Positions 42,148-55,718 of a stretch of DNA of 64,000 nucleotides are shown here, one piece after another. Under the pieces are notes generated by a model, which saw nothing but the letters and a program-made list of their open reading frames with translations, was not told the origin of the DNA and ran no database searches. Every line of letters starts with the position of its first letter. Within the stretch, counting starts at the first letter, position 1. This DNA comes from Geomonas limicola (GTDB taxonomy: Bacteria > Desulfobacterota > Desulfuromonadia > Geobacterales > Geobacteraceae). Location of the stretch: assembly GCF_014193675.1 (NCBI RefSeq), contig NZ_BLXZ01000006.1, positions 62,553 to 126,552 of the forward strand, read 5' to 3'. The position numbers and the translations under genes were made by a program.

Positions 42148-43100
42148 TGACAGGAATGCGCATCGTTTTCATGGGCACCCCCCAGTTCGCCTGCCCGACC
42201 CTGAAGACACTCATCGACCGCGGTGAAAACGTGGTGGCCGTGGTCACCCAGCCTGATCGCCCCAAGGGGCGCGGCCAGCAGACCCTGCCGCCGCCGGTCA
42301 AGGAACTCGCCGTAACGCACGGTATCCCGGTATTGCAACCGGTAAAGGTACGCCACCCGGAGGCGATCGAGGAGATCCGGGCACTCGAGCCCGACCTGAT
42401 CGTGGTGGTCGCCTTCGGGCAGATCCTCCCCAAGGCGCTTCTGGACATCCCGGGCAAGGGGTGCATCAACGTGCACGCCTCGCTTTTGCCGCGCTACCGC
42501 GGTGCCGCGCCGCTCAACTGGTGCATCATTAACGGCGAAACCGAGACCGGCGTCACCACCATGCTCATGGATGTGGGACTCGATACCGGCGACATGCTCC
42601 TCAAGGCGGTGACCCCGATCGATCCGGACGAGGACACCTCGAGCCTGCACGACCGCCTCTCGATGCTCGGCGCCGAGCTTTTGGCCCAGACCATCGACCT
42701 GGCAGCCAAGGATATGCTGCAGCCGGAGAAGCAGGACGATGCACTCACCTGCTACGCTCCCATGATGAAGAAAGAAGACGGGCTGATCGACTGGACCCGG
42801 GACGCAGCCGCCATCAAGAACCAGGTGCGCGGCATGACCCCCTGGCCGGGTGCCTTCAGCTACCTGGACGACAAGTTCCTCAAGGTGTACCGGGTGCAGA
42901 AGGCCGACGGTGCCGGCCGCCCGGGCGAGGTGCTGCGTGCCAGCCGCGACGGCATCGAAGTCGCCTGCGGTACCGGCAGCATCGTCATTTATGAATTGCA
43001 GCTGGAAGGCAAGAAGCGTCTTCCGGCAGCCGAGTTCCTGGCCGGGTGCAAGCTCGAGCCCGGGACCCTGATAGGCAAGAAGGGGCTCCCCGTTGGTTAA
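42147..43100 (+). CDS. fmt: Methionyl-tRNA formyltransferase
   Basis: 317 aa. N-terminal formyltransferase fold beginning MRIVFMGTPQFA, with HASLLPRYRGAAPLNW (formyl-THF binding and catalysis), then the tRNA-binding C-terminal domain. Makes fMet-tRNA for initiation. Coupled to def; overlaps the DUF116 gene by 8 bases. Confidence 0.96.
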   Translation: MTGMRIVFMGTPQFACPTLKTLIDRGENVVAVVTQPDRPKGRGQQTLPPPVKELAVTHGIPVLQPVKVRHPEAIEEIRALEPDLIVVVAFGQILPKALLDIPGKGCINVHASLLPRYRGAAPLNWCIINGETETGVTTMLMDVGLDTGDMLLKAVTPIDPDEDTSSLHDRLSMLGAELLAQTIDLAAKDMLQPEKQDDALTCYAPMMKKEDGLIDWTRDAAAIKNQVRGMTPWPGAFSYLDDKFLKVYRVQKADGAGRPGEVLRASRDGIEVACGTGSIVIYELQLEGKKRLPAAEFLAGCKLEPGTLIGKKGLPVG

Positions 43101-43869
43101 GAAAGACAAAGCACAACAACCTCCCAAGAAACGGCTCTTCGTGGCCCTGATGGGTTTTACCTGTTTCTTGGTGGTCGGTATCATCTACCTGAGCTGGTGG
43201 ATCCCCACCAAGGGACTTGCCAACATCCATCCGGACCTGCCGCGCCTGATCGGCATGATCTTCGGCATCCTCTCCGGAGTGGCCCTGCTCGGTACCCTGC
43301 TCCTGGTGCTCACCACAGCTCTCGGCAAGGACATCCTGTTCACCAAGTTCATGAGGGGCGTAGTCATCAAGTTCCTCCTGCCGCTCATCGAGTTCTTGGG
43401 GCGCCTGTTCGGAATCTCCAAGGACACCATCCGGCAGTCCTTCGTGGCCATGAACAACAGCCTGGTCGCCTCCCAGAGGCTCAAGATCAAGCCGGACCGG
43501 ATCCTGATCCTGCTGCCGCACTGCCTGCAGCTCGCCGCCTGCGAGATCAAGGTGACCGGAGAGATCGACAAGTGCCTGCGCTGCGGGCGCTGCGACATCA
43601 TGGGGCTCGCCGACCTGGCCCAGAAGTACTCGGTGGACATCTCGGTGGCTACCGGCGGTACCCTGGCGCGCAAGGTCATCGTCGAGAAGCGCCCCAAGCT
43701 GGTGCTGGCGGTCGCCTGCGAGCGCGACCTCACCTCCGGCATCAAGGACTGCTACCCGCTGCCGGTAATCGGCGTCCTGAACGACCGCCCCTTCGGCCCC
43801 TGCTTCAATACCAAGGTGGATGTGGAGAAGATCGACGAGGCGCTCCGCTCGGTGCTGGTCATCTCGTGA
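43093..43869 (+). CDS. DUF116 membrane protein
   Basis: 258 aa. Two N-terminal membrane helices (about 15-35, 52-75) then a cytoplasmic DUF116 domain with cysteine pattern LPHCLQ, AACEIKV, KCLRCGRCDI (about residues 140-172), LAVACERD, and DCYP. The Cys-rich part suggests an Fe-S or metal site; function unknown. In anaerobes it is often found next to def-fmt. The start is TTG 43093 (weak AAGGGG upstream), inside fmt. Confidence 0.8.
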   Translation: MVKKDKAQQPPKKRLFVALMGFTCFLVVGIIYLSWWIPTKGLANIHPDLPRLIGMIFGILSGVALLGTLLLVLTTALGKDILFTKFMRGVVIKFLLPLIEFLGRLFGISKDTIRQSFVAMNNSLVASQRLKIKPDRILILLPHCLQLAACEIKVTGEIDKCLRCGRCDIMGLADLAQKYSVDISVATGGTLARKVIVEKRPKLVLAVACERDLTSGIKDCYPLPVIGVLNDRPFGPCFNTKVDVEKIDEALRSVLVIS

Positions 43870-44834
43870 TGTCTCTCCCCCGCGTTGCCCCGGTCTTGCG
43901 CTACCCCGCTCTCCTCGTCCTGGTACTCCTGATCCCGTTGCTCTTTGGCCCGACTCCGGTCTGCGCTGCGGCGGAGGCCCAGATCACGGAGTACCGGGTG
44001 GTGCACACCTTGGTACGCGACACGGCGGGGCGGCAGCGCCTGGCGATCCGGAGCTTCAACCGCGATGGGATCCCCCACCTCCTGCTGGTGGATCCGGCGA
44101 CCTTTGCCACTTTCGACCTCCCTGCCGGTCAGTTCTCCACCGAGCCAAGCTCCGCCGAAAAGTTGCTTGCCGCAACCCCCTTCGGACGGGCTTTGCAAAG
44201 CTCGACCGCGGCCCCCTATCCGCTACAAAACGACGGTGCCACCCGCGCCGAGGCGCCGCTTGCCGGGGTCTGCCTCACCATCGACCTCTGCCCCTCGAAG
44301 CGCCCCTTCGAGCGCGAGCTCTTCGACACCCTGACAACCGGCGCCGCACCGGTTCCGGTGGCCGTCGCGGTGACCGGTGCCTGGCTCTTGAGCCACCCCG
44401 AGGAGCTCGCCTACCTGAAGCGCGAAGCTGCCGCCGGGAAGCTCGCCGTCACCTGGGTGAACCACTCCCTGCACCACCCCTACGACCCGCAGGTGCCGCT
44501 GGCCCGCACCTTCCTGCTCACCCCCGGGACCGACTTCGACGCCGAGGTGCTCGAGGTGGAGAAACTGCTGCTGGCGCGCGGCCTGGTGCCGTCCACTTTC
44601 TTCCGCTTCCCCGGGCTGGTCTCCGATGCCGCCACCGTGAAGCGCCTGCGCGAACTCTCCCTGATCCCGATCGGCGCCGACGCCTGGCTCGCCAAGGGGG
44701 AGCACCCCAAGAAGGGGAGCTTCGTCCTGGTACATGGCAACGGCAACGAGCCCAAGGGGATCAAGCTTATCCTCCCCATGCTGCGCCGCGGCGATCTGAC
44801 CCTCATGCCGCTGGCCGCGGCATTTGGAGGGTAG
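43869..44834 (+). CDS. Exported polysaccharide-deacetylase-like protein, altered motif 1
   Basis: 321 aa, signal peptide ending near VCAAAEA. The NodB fold is suggested by motif 2 VNHSLHHPYD (HSxxH zinc ligands) and motif 3 FFRFPGLVS. Motif 1 reads LTIDLCPSKRPFE where active enzymes have TFDDG, so the metal-binding aspartate is not conserved. It may be inactive or have a different substrate. The ATG overlaps the previous TGA by one base (TGATG), so it is translated with DUF116. Confidence 0.72.
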   Translation: MSLPRVAPVLRYPALLVLVLLIPLLFGPTPVCAAAEAQITEYRVVHTLVRDTAGRQRLAIRSFNRDGIPHLLLVDPATFATFDLPAGQFSTEPSSAEKLLAATPFGRALQSSTAAPYPLQNDGATRAEAPLAGVCLTIDLCPSKRPFERELFDTLTTGAAPVPVAVAVTGAWLLSHPEELAYLKREAAAGKLAVTWVNHSLHHPYDPQVPLARTFLLTPGTDFDAEVLEVEKLLLARGLVPSTFFRFPGLVSDAATVKRLRELSLIPIGADAWLAKGEHPKKGSFVLVHGNGNEPKGIKLILPMLRRGDLTLMPLAAAFGG

Positions 44835-44915
44835 AGCTGACGTCCCGCTTCCTTGAACCTGCAGGGCATCGTTTCGCCTTTTCCCCTTTTCCCCTGCTCC
44901 CCTGCTCCCCCAAGC

Positions 44916-44941
44916 TCTCCCTCTCCCGGTGGGCGAGGGGA
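44916..44941. repeat. Dispersed GC-rich palindrome, family 1
   Basis: CTCTCCCTCTCCCGGTGGGCGAGGGG in the 150-base gap after the deacetylase-like gene. Confidence 0.6.
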
Positions 44942-44987
44942 GCCAAAAGTCTCGTGGCCAAAGCGTAAATCCACAGGTGTCGCACCT

Positions 44988-45824
44988 ATGAAAAAGTTCC
45001 TGTTGCTCCTTATCCTCTCCCTCCTTCCTGCCTCGCTCTTCGCTGCAGATCTTCCGAGCCGCCTGGTGGCACAGGTCCCCACGCCGGTGCTGAACACCCC
45101 CGCGTTCGCCGCTTCCTTCTCGCACGGACGGCTCGACCCCTGCCTCGGCGAGCGCCCCATCGAGTTCGTGGCGCTCCCCGGCACGCTCTTCACCGTGCAG
45201 GGGGCCAGCGAGGATCACGGGGTCACCATCTACCGGGTCACCACCCGCGACTACCCTTATCCCTCAAAGACCGGCTACTTCGTGGACAGCAGATTCGTTC
45301 GCGCAGCCGAGATTTCGACGCCGGAGCGGGTCGCGCAGCTCCCGGGCCTTACCGAGATCCAGCAGGGACTGCTCGCCTCGCTGGGCAAAACCTACGTCTG
45401 GGGCGGTAACGTCAGGGAAGGGGTGGACCTCTTGGGGAAACTCTACCCGGAGGGAGACCGGTTGGCGGGTGTGGACTGCTCGGGGCTGCTCTACCAGGCG
45501 ACCGACGGATTTACCCCGCGCAACACCTCGGCCCTCATCGGCTATGGCGCGGCGCTGTCGGTTGCCGGACTGAGCGCCCGCGAGATCGCCCGGAAACTCG
45601 AGCCGCTCGACTTGATCGTTTGGAAGGGGCACGTGATGATCGTGCTCGACAACGACAGCATCATCCAAAGCACCATGGGGTGCCCCGGTGTGGGCGGGGT
45701 GAGCATCTCCCCGATCGGGGAAGCCCTTGAAAAGCTCATGAAAAACAGAAAGCCCCGCGACAGCTATCCGCAGGGCTCGGCAGGCTCCAAAACCTTCGTG
45801 GTGCGCAGGTGGTTCAGGCGCTAG
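44988..45824 (+). CDS. Exported C40-type (NlpC/P60) cell-wall peptidase-like protein
   Basis: 278 aa, signal peptide MKKFLLLLILSLLPASLFAAD. An SH3b-like segment (about 60-110) precedes the peptidase domain with YVWGGNVREG, GVDCSGLLYQA (catalytic Cys, about 160) and KGHVMIVLDND (catalytic His, about 205). The family cleaves peptidoglycan stem peptides. Its stop is inside the converging HD-GYP gene end (overlap 11 bases). The neighbouring deacetylase-like gene suggests shared cell-wall work. Confidence 0.83.
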   Translation: MKKFLLLLILSLLPASLFAADLPSRLVAQVPTPVLNTPAFAASFSHGRLDPCLGERPIEFVALPGTLFTVQGASEDHGVTIYRVTTRDYPYPSKTGYFVDSRFVRAAEISTPERVAQLPGLTEIQQGLLASLGKTYVWGGNVREGVDLLGKLYPEGDRLAGVDCSGLLYQATDGFTPRNTSALIGYGAALSVAGLSAREIARKLEPLDLIVWKGHVMIVLDNDSIIQSTMGCPGVGGVSISPIGEALEKLMKNRKPRDSYPQGSAGSKTFVVRRWFRR

Positions 45825-46869
45825 CGCCGGGGGGGACGGTCTTGCTGGAGGAAAGGGAGATGGAGAGCTCTTTCTCGGCCGCCACCAGATCGCTCTTGCC
45901 GGTCAGTTCGTCGCTGCTCGGCAGCGGCCCGTCCGGGACCACCGACAGGAACACCTCGACGATCTCGGGATCCAGCGAGTTGCCCGCCAGCGCGCGGACC
46001 ATGTTGCGGGCTTCGGCGCAGGGATACCCCTTGCGGTAGGGGCGGTCCATGGTGAGCGCGTCGTAGATATCCGCTACCGAGACAATGCGGACCTCAATCG
46101 GGATCGCCTCGCCGGCAAGCCCGGTCGGATAGCCGGTGCCGTCGAAGCGTTCGTGATGGTGGTGGATGATGTTGGTGGCAACCTCGGACAGGTGAGCCTT
46201 CGCCGCCAGGTCGGCCCCCCAGAAGGTGTGCATCTTCATGGTCTCGAACTCGCGGTCGGTGAGCCGGTTCGAGCTGTTCAGGATGAATTCGGAGACCCCG
46301 ATCTTGCCGCAGTCGTGCAGCCAGCTGCCGAACTTGATCTGGCGCTGGGTCTCCTTGGGAATCCTCATCGCCTCGGCTATCATGAGGGCATAGACCGCCA
46401 CCCGGTCGCAGTGCCCCTTGGTGCTCGGGTCCTTCAATTCGATGGTCTGGGCCAGCGAGCGCAGTACCGATTCGTCCTCGCGCTGCATGGTCCGGTTCAG
46501 CCGGTAGCGCCGCAACCCCTCCTTCACCACCCCCAGAATCTCCTCATCCTGCCAAGGCTTCAACAGGTAGCGGAACACCTCCGAATTATTGATGGCGGCA
46601 AGCGCCGTGGGGAGGTCGATGTACGCCGAGATGAGCACCTTCACCGTGTCCGGCGAGACGCTGCGCAGGTGGGAGAGGAATTCGAGGCCCGACATCCCCG
46701 GCATCTGGTTGTCCGAGACCACCACGGCGATTTCGTTCTGCTTGATGAGTTCCAGCGCCTCTTCTGCGTTGGTCGCCGTCAGGATGCTGATCCCCCGCGA
46801 GAAAAACAGGTCCTTGGACATCTGGAGCGTGAGTTTGCTGTCGTCTACAAACAGAATTTCTGCTGCCAT
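45814..46869 (-). CDS. Response regulator with HD-GYP cyclic di-GMP phosphodiesterase output
   Basis: 351 aa. Receiver domain, VDDS pocket, phospho-aspartate in SDNQMPGMSG (about residue 53), lysine in LLKPW. HD-GYP domain: WLHDCGKIG, HHHERFDGTGYP, DIYDALTMDRPYRK, the motifs of active enzymes of this type. Degrades cyclic di-GMP when phosphorylated. ATG 46869 (AAGGGG upstream) chosen over a longer start. No partner kinase adjacent. Confidence 0.9.
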   Translation of the reverse strand: MAAEILFVDDSKLTLQMSKDLFFSRGISILTATNAEEALELIKQNEIAVVVSDNQMPGMSGLEFLSHLRSVSPDTVKVLISAYIDLPTALAAINNSEVFRYLLKPWQDEEILGVVKEGLRRYRLNRTMQREDESVLRSLAQTIELKDPSTKGHCDRVAVYALMIAEAMRIPKETQRQIKFGSWLHDCGKIGVSEFILNSSNRLTDREFETMKMHTFWGADLAAKAHLSEVATNIIHHHHERFDGTGYPTGLAGEAIPIEVRIVSVADIYDALTMDRPYRKGYPCAEARNMVRALAGNSLDPEIVEVFLSVVPDGPLPSSDELTGKSDLVAAEKELSISLSSSKTVPPGASA

Positions 46870-47029
46870 GATTTTCCCCTTGCTGGTTCTTCGGATCCGC
46901 GGCACTCCTACGGGGAGCCGCTGTGTGTCCGACGCTTGCCATACTATGGTCTCATGAAGTAATTGTCAATCCAAACATGGTGAAAAGGTGGGAGATAAGA
47001 GGGAATTAAAGGCTAGTTACTACGAGGGG

Positions 47030-47887
47030 TTATGTGGTTTCCGCTTTGTCTGACGGTTTCATTGGGACTATCTCACGGCGGGTGAGCTCTTCTCGGAGTG
47101 CTTCCAGCTGACGTGCCCCGGTCCCCTTGGCCTGCGCCAGTCGCCGGACCTCCGCGGCAGGTAGCGAGGGGAGCAGCAGGGTGAACCAGATGGCCGGGGT
47201 GTTGCGGTTGCCCAGCGCGGTGAGGCGGATCTTGGGACGCACCCCCCAGCGTTCGTGGCGCAGCACCGCTGAGATAGTCTCGGCGCTGGCCAGGGGGGAG
47301 CGGAGGTGGGCGAGCAGGTTCCCCTCCACCAAGCGCGGATTGCTGAGTACTGCCTGTACCAGGCGCAGTTCCCCCTCGGCCAACAGCGCCTCGAGGACGG
47401 TGGAGCTGCCGCGCCGGGCGAGGGTGATCTTGATCCCCAGTTCGGTGTCCGGCAGCCGTTTCAGGATGGCCTGTTGGGCCGCCGACTTGTGGTCGGCGCT
47501 GGCCGCCGGGTGACGCTGGACCTCGACCAGTTCCAAGAGGTGCAGTTGGCCCAGCAGTTCCTGTAAGAGTGCCGGCGGGGTAGCGGGATGGGCGGCCAGG
47601 GCGATCTTGACCCGTCGGCTCGCCATGGCCTGGGGAGTGTGCGCGACGCTGCGCAGCAGTGCCTCGGGGAGCTTCATCCGGCGCAGCACGGCCAAGAGGT
47701 GCGCCTCGCGCAGTTCGGGGTTCTTCAAGGCGGCCCGGACCAGGTCGGCGTCCCCCTCGCGCAGCAGCGTTGCCAGCTCTTCACCCTTGGCGGATAGGGC
47801 CTTAAGGAGCGTGGCGGCCCGGGCGGAGTCGAATGGGGCGGTGCTCGCCGTATCGCGGGGCTGGGGTGTTTCTATGGTGGTACCCAT
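47030..47887 (-). CDS. Helical-repeat hypothetical protein
   Basis: 285 aa, Ala/Leu-rich. Helical repeat units of about 33-38 residues recur: VRAALKNPELREAHLLAVLR, KIALAAHPATPPALLQELL, LVQAVLSNPRLVEGNLLAHL, KIRLTALGNRNTPAIWFTLL. They resemble the leucine-rich-variant/DUF2336 type. No catalytic motif; likely a protein-binding solenoid. It lies between the HD-GYP and MerA-like genes, 12 bases after the latter. Confidence 0.66.
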   Translation of the reverse strand: MGTTIETPQPRDTASTAPFDSARAATLLKALSAKGEELATLLREGDADLVRAALKNPELREAHLLAVLRRMKLPEALLRSVAHTPQAMASRRVKIALAAHPATPPALLQELLGQLHLLELVEVQRHPAASADHKSAAQQAILKRLPDTELGIKITLARRGSSTVLEALLAEGELRLVQAVLSNPRLVEGNLLAHLRSPLASAETISAVLRHERWGVRPKIRLTALGNRNTPAIWFTLLLPSLPAAEVRRLAQAKGTGARQLEALREELTRREIVPMKPSDKAETT

Positions 47888-47899
47888 CCTTTCTCTTTG

Positions 47900-49306
47900 T
47901 TACTCGGCGCAGCAGGAGAGCCTCTGGATGTCCTGGCGGAAACTCTGCGCGCAGAGTTTGAGCCCTTCGCCCATGGAAGGGTAGACGTGCAGGGTCTCCG
48001 CGAGCTGCCCAACCGTCAGGTTGCAGCGGATGGCCAGTGCCGCCTCGTTGATGATGTCGGCCCCCCGGTGCAGGCAGAGGTGCACCCCGAGGATGCGCCC
48101 GCTCACCTTCTCCGCGACGATCTTGATGGCACCGCGCAACTCGCCGGTGATGTGTGCCTTGGGGATGGCGGAGGCCGGGATGGTGTGGCTGATCACCTCG
48201 AAACCGGCCTTGCGGGCCGCTGCCTCGCCGTAACCGACCATGGCAACCTCGGGGTCGGTGAAGATCGCCATCGGGATGGAGCCGTAATCGAGCACACAGC
48301 GACAGCCGGTATCGAGCATGTTGTCGACTGCGGAGATCCCCTCGCGGGCCCCGACCGTGGCGATCTGCAACCCACCGGTCACGTCGCCCGCCGCCCAGAT
48401 GCCGGGCGCGCTGGTGCGCATCTCGCCGTCCACCTTGATGTAGCCGCGCAGGTCGGTCTCGACCCCCGCGTTCTCGAGTCCGATCCCGGCGGAGGCGGGT
48501 GCTGTCCCCACCGCAACCAGGAGCTGTTCGGACTGGAACACCTGGGGCTCCCCCCCTACCTCGGTGTCCACGTAGGTGATGCCGTTACGGTAGGCAACCG
48601 AGCAGATGGTGGCGTTCACCACGACCCTGATCCCTTCCGCTTCGAGCGCCTCGCGCAGGGCCTGGACCGGCTCCTCCTCGACCGCGGGAAGCAGTCGCTC
48701 GCCGTGCTCGATCACCGTCACCGCCACCCCGAGCCGGCTGAACATCTGGCCGAGTTCCAGGGCGATCACCCCGCCTCCCATGATGGTGAGCGAACTGGGG
48801 GGCGTCTTCATGAGGAGCGCGGTTTTGCTGGTGAGAAAGGGGGTATCGTCCAAACCGGGAATGGGCGGGATGCGCGGGGCGCCGCCGGTGGCGATGAGGA
48901 TCCGGTCCCCCTTGAGAATCTGGTCGCCGACCTCTATGGTGGCCGGTGCCAGGAAGCGGGCGGCCCCCTTGATGAGCCTGAGGCCCGGAACGTTGTTCAG
49001 GACGTCCAGGTACTTGGTCTGGCGCAGCTCCTGGACCACCTCGAGCTTGTGGGCGTCGAGTCGGGGGAAGTCGAGGCCGTCTGTGGCGGTCCCCAGCCCG
49101 AGCGAAGCGCCCAGGCGTGCCTGGTGGCGGTAGAGTGCCGCGTGGATCAGCGTCTTGCTGGGGACGCACCCCCAGTTGATGCAGGTGCCGCCGAGGACGC
49201 TCTTCTCGATCATGACCGGGCGCGCCCCTTGCGCCTGCGCCCTGAGCGCCGCTGCAAAGGCAGTCGAACCCGATCCGAGGATGATGATTTCCGGTCCTTC
49301 ACTCAT
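47900..49306 (-). CDS. MerA-like FAD-dependent disulfide oxidoreductase
   Basis: 468 aa. FAD-binding N-terminus (IIILGSGSTAFAAALRA), redox-active disulfide in GGTCINWGCVPSK, NADPH-binding MGGGVIALELGQ, dimerisation domain, and a C-terminal RLSCCAE, the vicinal Cys pair characteristic of mercuric reductases. There is no N-terminal HMA metal-binding domain and no merR, merT or merP nearby. It may reduce Hg(II) or another metal or disulfide. ATG 49306 with AGGAGATC is preferred. Confidence 0.82.
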   Translation of the reverse strand: MSEGPEIIILGSGSTAFAAALRAQAQGARPVMIEKSVLGGTCINWGCVPSKTLIHAALYRHQARLGASLGLGTATDGLDFPRLDAHKLEVVQELRQTKYLDVLNNVPGLRLIKGAARFLAPATIEVGDQILKGDRILIATGGAPRIPPIPGLDDTPFLTSKTALLMKTPPSSLTIMGGGVIALELGQMFSRLGVAVTVIEHGERLLPAVEEEPVQALREALEAEGIRVVVNATICSVAYRNGITYVDTEVGGEPQVFQSEQLLVAVGTAPASAGIGLENAGVETDLRGYIKVDGEMRTSAPGIWAAGDVTGGLQIATVGAREGISAVDNMLDTGCRCVLDYGSIPMAIFTDPEVAMVGYGEAAARKAGFEVISHTIPASAIPKAHITGELRGAIKIVAEKVSGRILGVHLCLHRGADIINEAALAIRCNLTVGQLAETLHVYPSMGEGLKLCAQSFRQDIQRLSCCAE

Positions 49307-49754
49307 GGGGAGATCTCCTGCACACCAGTGTACCGTGAAGTTCTTCATTGGTAAACCGGAGAAAGCCGCTCCGTTTGGTCTGGTCGCCGGCGGGGGGCGC
49401 CATTTGCCGTGACGCCGCGACTGGCGCTATGGCGCCGTCAGCGTGATGAGGGAAAGAGGCCACTCGAGGCAGGGGAGGATGGGCCGGGCTGGGATTTCAG
49501 GAAGCGTTTCATTGGAATGCCGGCTGTGCTGGGCGAGTGATTATTCCCAGGTCGAGTCGTTCTACTGGCCACGTTGCGCACCCTCCCTTGACGGGAGGGA
49601 GGCCTGCGGGCTTCTCATTCCACACCGGAGCGTGAGAGCTGAGGGATACACCCCTGCAACCTACTCCTTGCCCTACCAAAGATGCAGCCTTATCAAACTT
49701 CCCGTCCTGGCCGCAAAACTCTGCGAGTTATAACAAATTGGGGGGCGATAATCC
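49307..49754. other. 448-base gene-free stretch
   Basis: Only a palindrome (CCCTCCC/GGGAGGG, about 49581-49601) and weak open frames without ribosome binding sites. I see nothing else convincing. Confidence 0.5.
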
Positions 49755-49783
49755 TTGACACTCGCTGGAAATAATTGTACTTT
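49755..49783 (+). promoter_or_regulatory. Probable sigma-70 promoter of glyQS
   Basis: TTGACA (49755-49760), 17 bases, TACTTT (49778-49783), 80 bases before glyQ. Confidence 0.7.
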
Positions 49784-49863
49784 TGCGAGCCTAACTCTCT
49801 GTACAGTATGCCTTTCGGCAGGTCCGGGCACTGTGTGAAATCATCGGTTAATTTGGAGGCGGC

Positions 49864-50741
<878 letters not shown>

Positions 50742-50742
<1 letters not shown>

Positions 50743-52805
50743 TGGCTAAGGACCTTTTCCTGGAGATTGGTTGCGAGGAGATTCCGGCCGGCTTCATCCC
50801 GAAAGCCATGGCCGACATGGAAACCATCATCCGGCGCGAGCTGGAAAACGCGCGGCTCGAGTTTGCCGAGATCGTCACCATGGGGACCCCGCGTCGCCTG
50901 GTACTGGCGGTGAACGGCCTTAACGAGCGCCAGCCCGATGCGGAACTGACCGCCATGGGCCCGGCCAAGAACGTGGCCTACGACGCCGACGGCAACCCGA
51001 CCAAGGCGGCCCAGGGCTTTGCCCGCGGCCAGGGTGTCGACGTTAACGACCTGAAGCTCGTGATGACCGAGAAGGGGGAGTACCTCGCCGCGGTGAAGAG
51101 CGAGATCGGTCGCGAGACCGCCGAACTCTTGACCGAGATGCTGCCGCGCCTGGTGAACGCCATCCCCTTCAAGAAGTCGATGCGCTGGAGCGACCTTGAG
51201 GTCCGCTTCGCCCGCCCGATCCACTGGATCGTCGCCCTTTACGGCGGCTCCGTGGTGCCGTTTGGCTTCGGCAACATCGTAAGCGGCTCCACTTCGCGTG
51301 GCCACCGCTTCATGGCCAACAGCACCTTCCCGGTGCGCGACCTGGCCCACTACCTGGAGGAGTGCGAGCGCCACTTCGTGATCCCCAACCCCGCCAAGCG
51401 CCAGGAGATCATCCGCGCCGAGATCGCCCGGGTGGCGAAACTCGCCGGCGGCAGCGTGCTCGAGGACGAGGCGCTCCTGGAGCAGGTCTCCTTCCTGGTC
51501 GAGTACCCAAGCGCCGTGCACGGCACCTTCTCGCCGGACTTCTTGGCCGTGCCGCGCGAGGTGCTCATCACCTCGATGCGCGAGCACCAGCGCTACTTCT
51601 CCCTGGTGGACGCGGCCGGGAAACTCATGCCGGGTTTCATCACCATCAACAACACCCTGACCGAGGACCCGAGCGTCGTGGTCAAGGGTAACGAGCGCGT
51701 TTTGAGGGCCCGTCTCTCCGACGCCCGCTTCTTCTTCGTGGAAGACCAGAAACAGACCCTGGAAAGCCGCGTCGAGCTGCTCAAAAGCGTGGTCTACCAG
51801 GCGAAGCTCGGCACCTCCTACGAGAAGATGGAGCGTTTCCGCTCGCTTTCCGGCTTCCTCGCCGCCAAGTTCAACCCGGCCGTGGCCGAGAAGGCGGCCC
51901 GCGCTGCCACCCTGTGCAAGGCCGACCTGGTCACCGGCATGGTGGGCGAGTTCCCCGAGGTTCAGGGGATCATGGGGCGCGAGTACGCCCTGCATGACGG
52001 CGAGGACCGCGAGGTCGCGGCAGCCATCGCCGAGCACTACCTCCCCACCCAGGCGGGGGGCGAGCTGCCGGCCTCCGACATCGGCGCCTTCGTTTCGCTC
52101 GCCGACAAGATGGACACCATCTGCGGCTGCTTCAGCGTCGGGCTCATCCCGACCGGTTCCGCCGACCCCTACGCACTGCGCCGCTCGGCCCTGGGGATCA
52201 TCAACATCATCCTCGACAAGGGGTACCGGGTAAGCCTTGCCGAGTTCGTTGGCGCTTCTCTTGACCTCTTGGCCGCCAAGATGACCCGCAAACGCGATGA
52301 GGTCGAGCGCGACGTGCTCGAGTTCTTCAAGGTTCGCTTCGTGAACCTGATGGCCGACCGCTACGCCTCCGATGCGGTGGACGCCGTGGTGGCGGTTGCC
52401 TGTGACGACCTGGTGGACGCCGGTGCCAAGATCGCGGCCCTTGCCGAGTTCCGCAACCGCGAAGACTTCGCCCCGTTGGCCGTCGCCTTCAAACGCGTGG
52501 TCAACATCGTGAAGGAAGGGGTGGACACACCGGTCGCCGAGGCGCTCTTCCAGGACCCGGCGGAAGGCGCACTGTTCGCGGCCCTCGGTGCGGTCTCCGG
52601 CAAGGTGGACGCTGCGGTCGCTTCTGGCGCCTACACCGAGGCCCTGGCCCAGATCGCCACCCTGAAGGAGAGCGTCGACCTCTTCTTCGACAAGGTCATG
52701 GTCATGGCGGAGGACGAGAGGGTGCGCATGAACCGCCTGGCGCTCTTGACCGGCATCGCCCGCCTCTTCGCCCAGTTGGCCGACTTCTCGAGGCTATCGC
52801 CGTAA
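50742..52805 (+). CDS. glyS: Glycyl-tRNA synthetase beta subunit
   Basis: 687 aa, usual size. Starts MAKDLFLEIGCEEIPAGFIP, contains ALYGGSVVPF, SREHQRYF-type EHQRYFSLVD, an HD-like region and the tRNA-binding C-terminus. AAAGGAGG precedes the ATG. Works with GlyQ. Confidence 0.95.
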
Positions 52806-52894
52806 TGATCAAGCAGACACTCGAGCGACGCGTTTCTCTCTGGGTCCTACACGGACTGGCAGAGCGGCTCACGGCGCCCGCATGACGCTCACGT

Positions 52895-52936
52895 AAACCG
52901 CCGTCACCTTCATGGTCGACGGCGGTTTTGTCTTTT
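52895..52936 (+). terminator. Terminator after glyS
   Basis: AAACCGCCGTC, 12-base loop, complement, then TTTTGTCTTTT. It overlaps the -35 of the next promoter. Confidence 0.85.
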
Positions 52937-52955
52937 GAGAAAAGTAGAGTATACT
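52928..52955 (+). promoter_or_regulatory. Probable promoter of ppdK
   Basis: TTGTCT (52928-52933), 16 bases, TATACT (52950-52955), 47 bases before the start codon. Confidence 0.6.
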
Positions 52956-53001
52956 AATAAAACTCACATTCTTGATGCACTAATCTTTAAGGGGGTTATA
53001 C

Positions 53002-55659
<2,658 letters not shown>

Positions 55660-55667
55660 CCAGTTGC

Positions 55668-55704
55668 CGGGATTCCCCTCTCCCTCTGGGAGAGGGGAAT
55701 CCCG
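55668..55704 (+). terminator. Long palindrome after ppdK (family 1-like)
   Basis: CGGGATTCCCCTCTCC and its complement around a 5-base loop. Acts as a transcript end hairpin, and belongs to the palindrome family 1. Confidence 0.7.
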
Positions 55705-55718
55705 CCGCTGCACCAAAC

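Noticed and set aside
49443..49733. A 96-residue plus-strand frame before glyQ
   Set aside because: No ribosome binding site, no family, composition unlike genes here; the true glyQ promoter lies after it.
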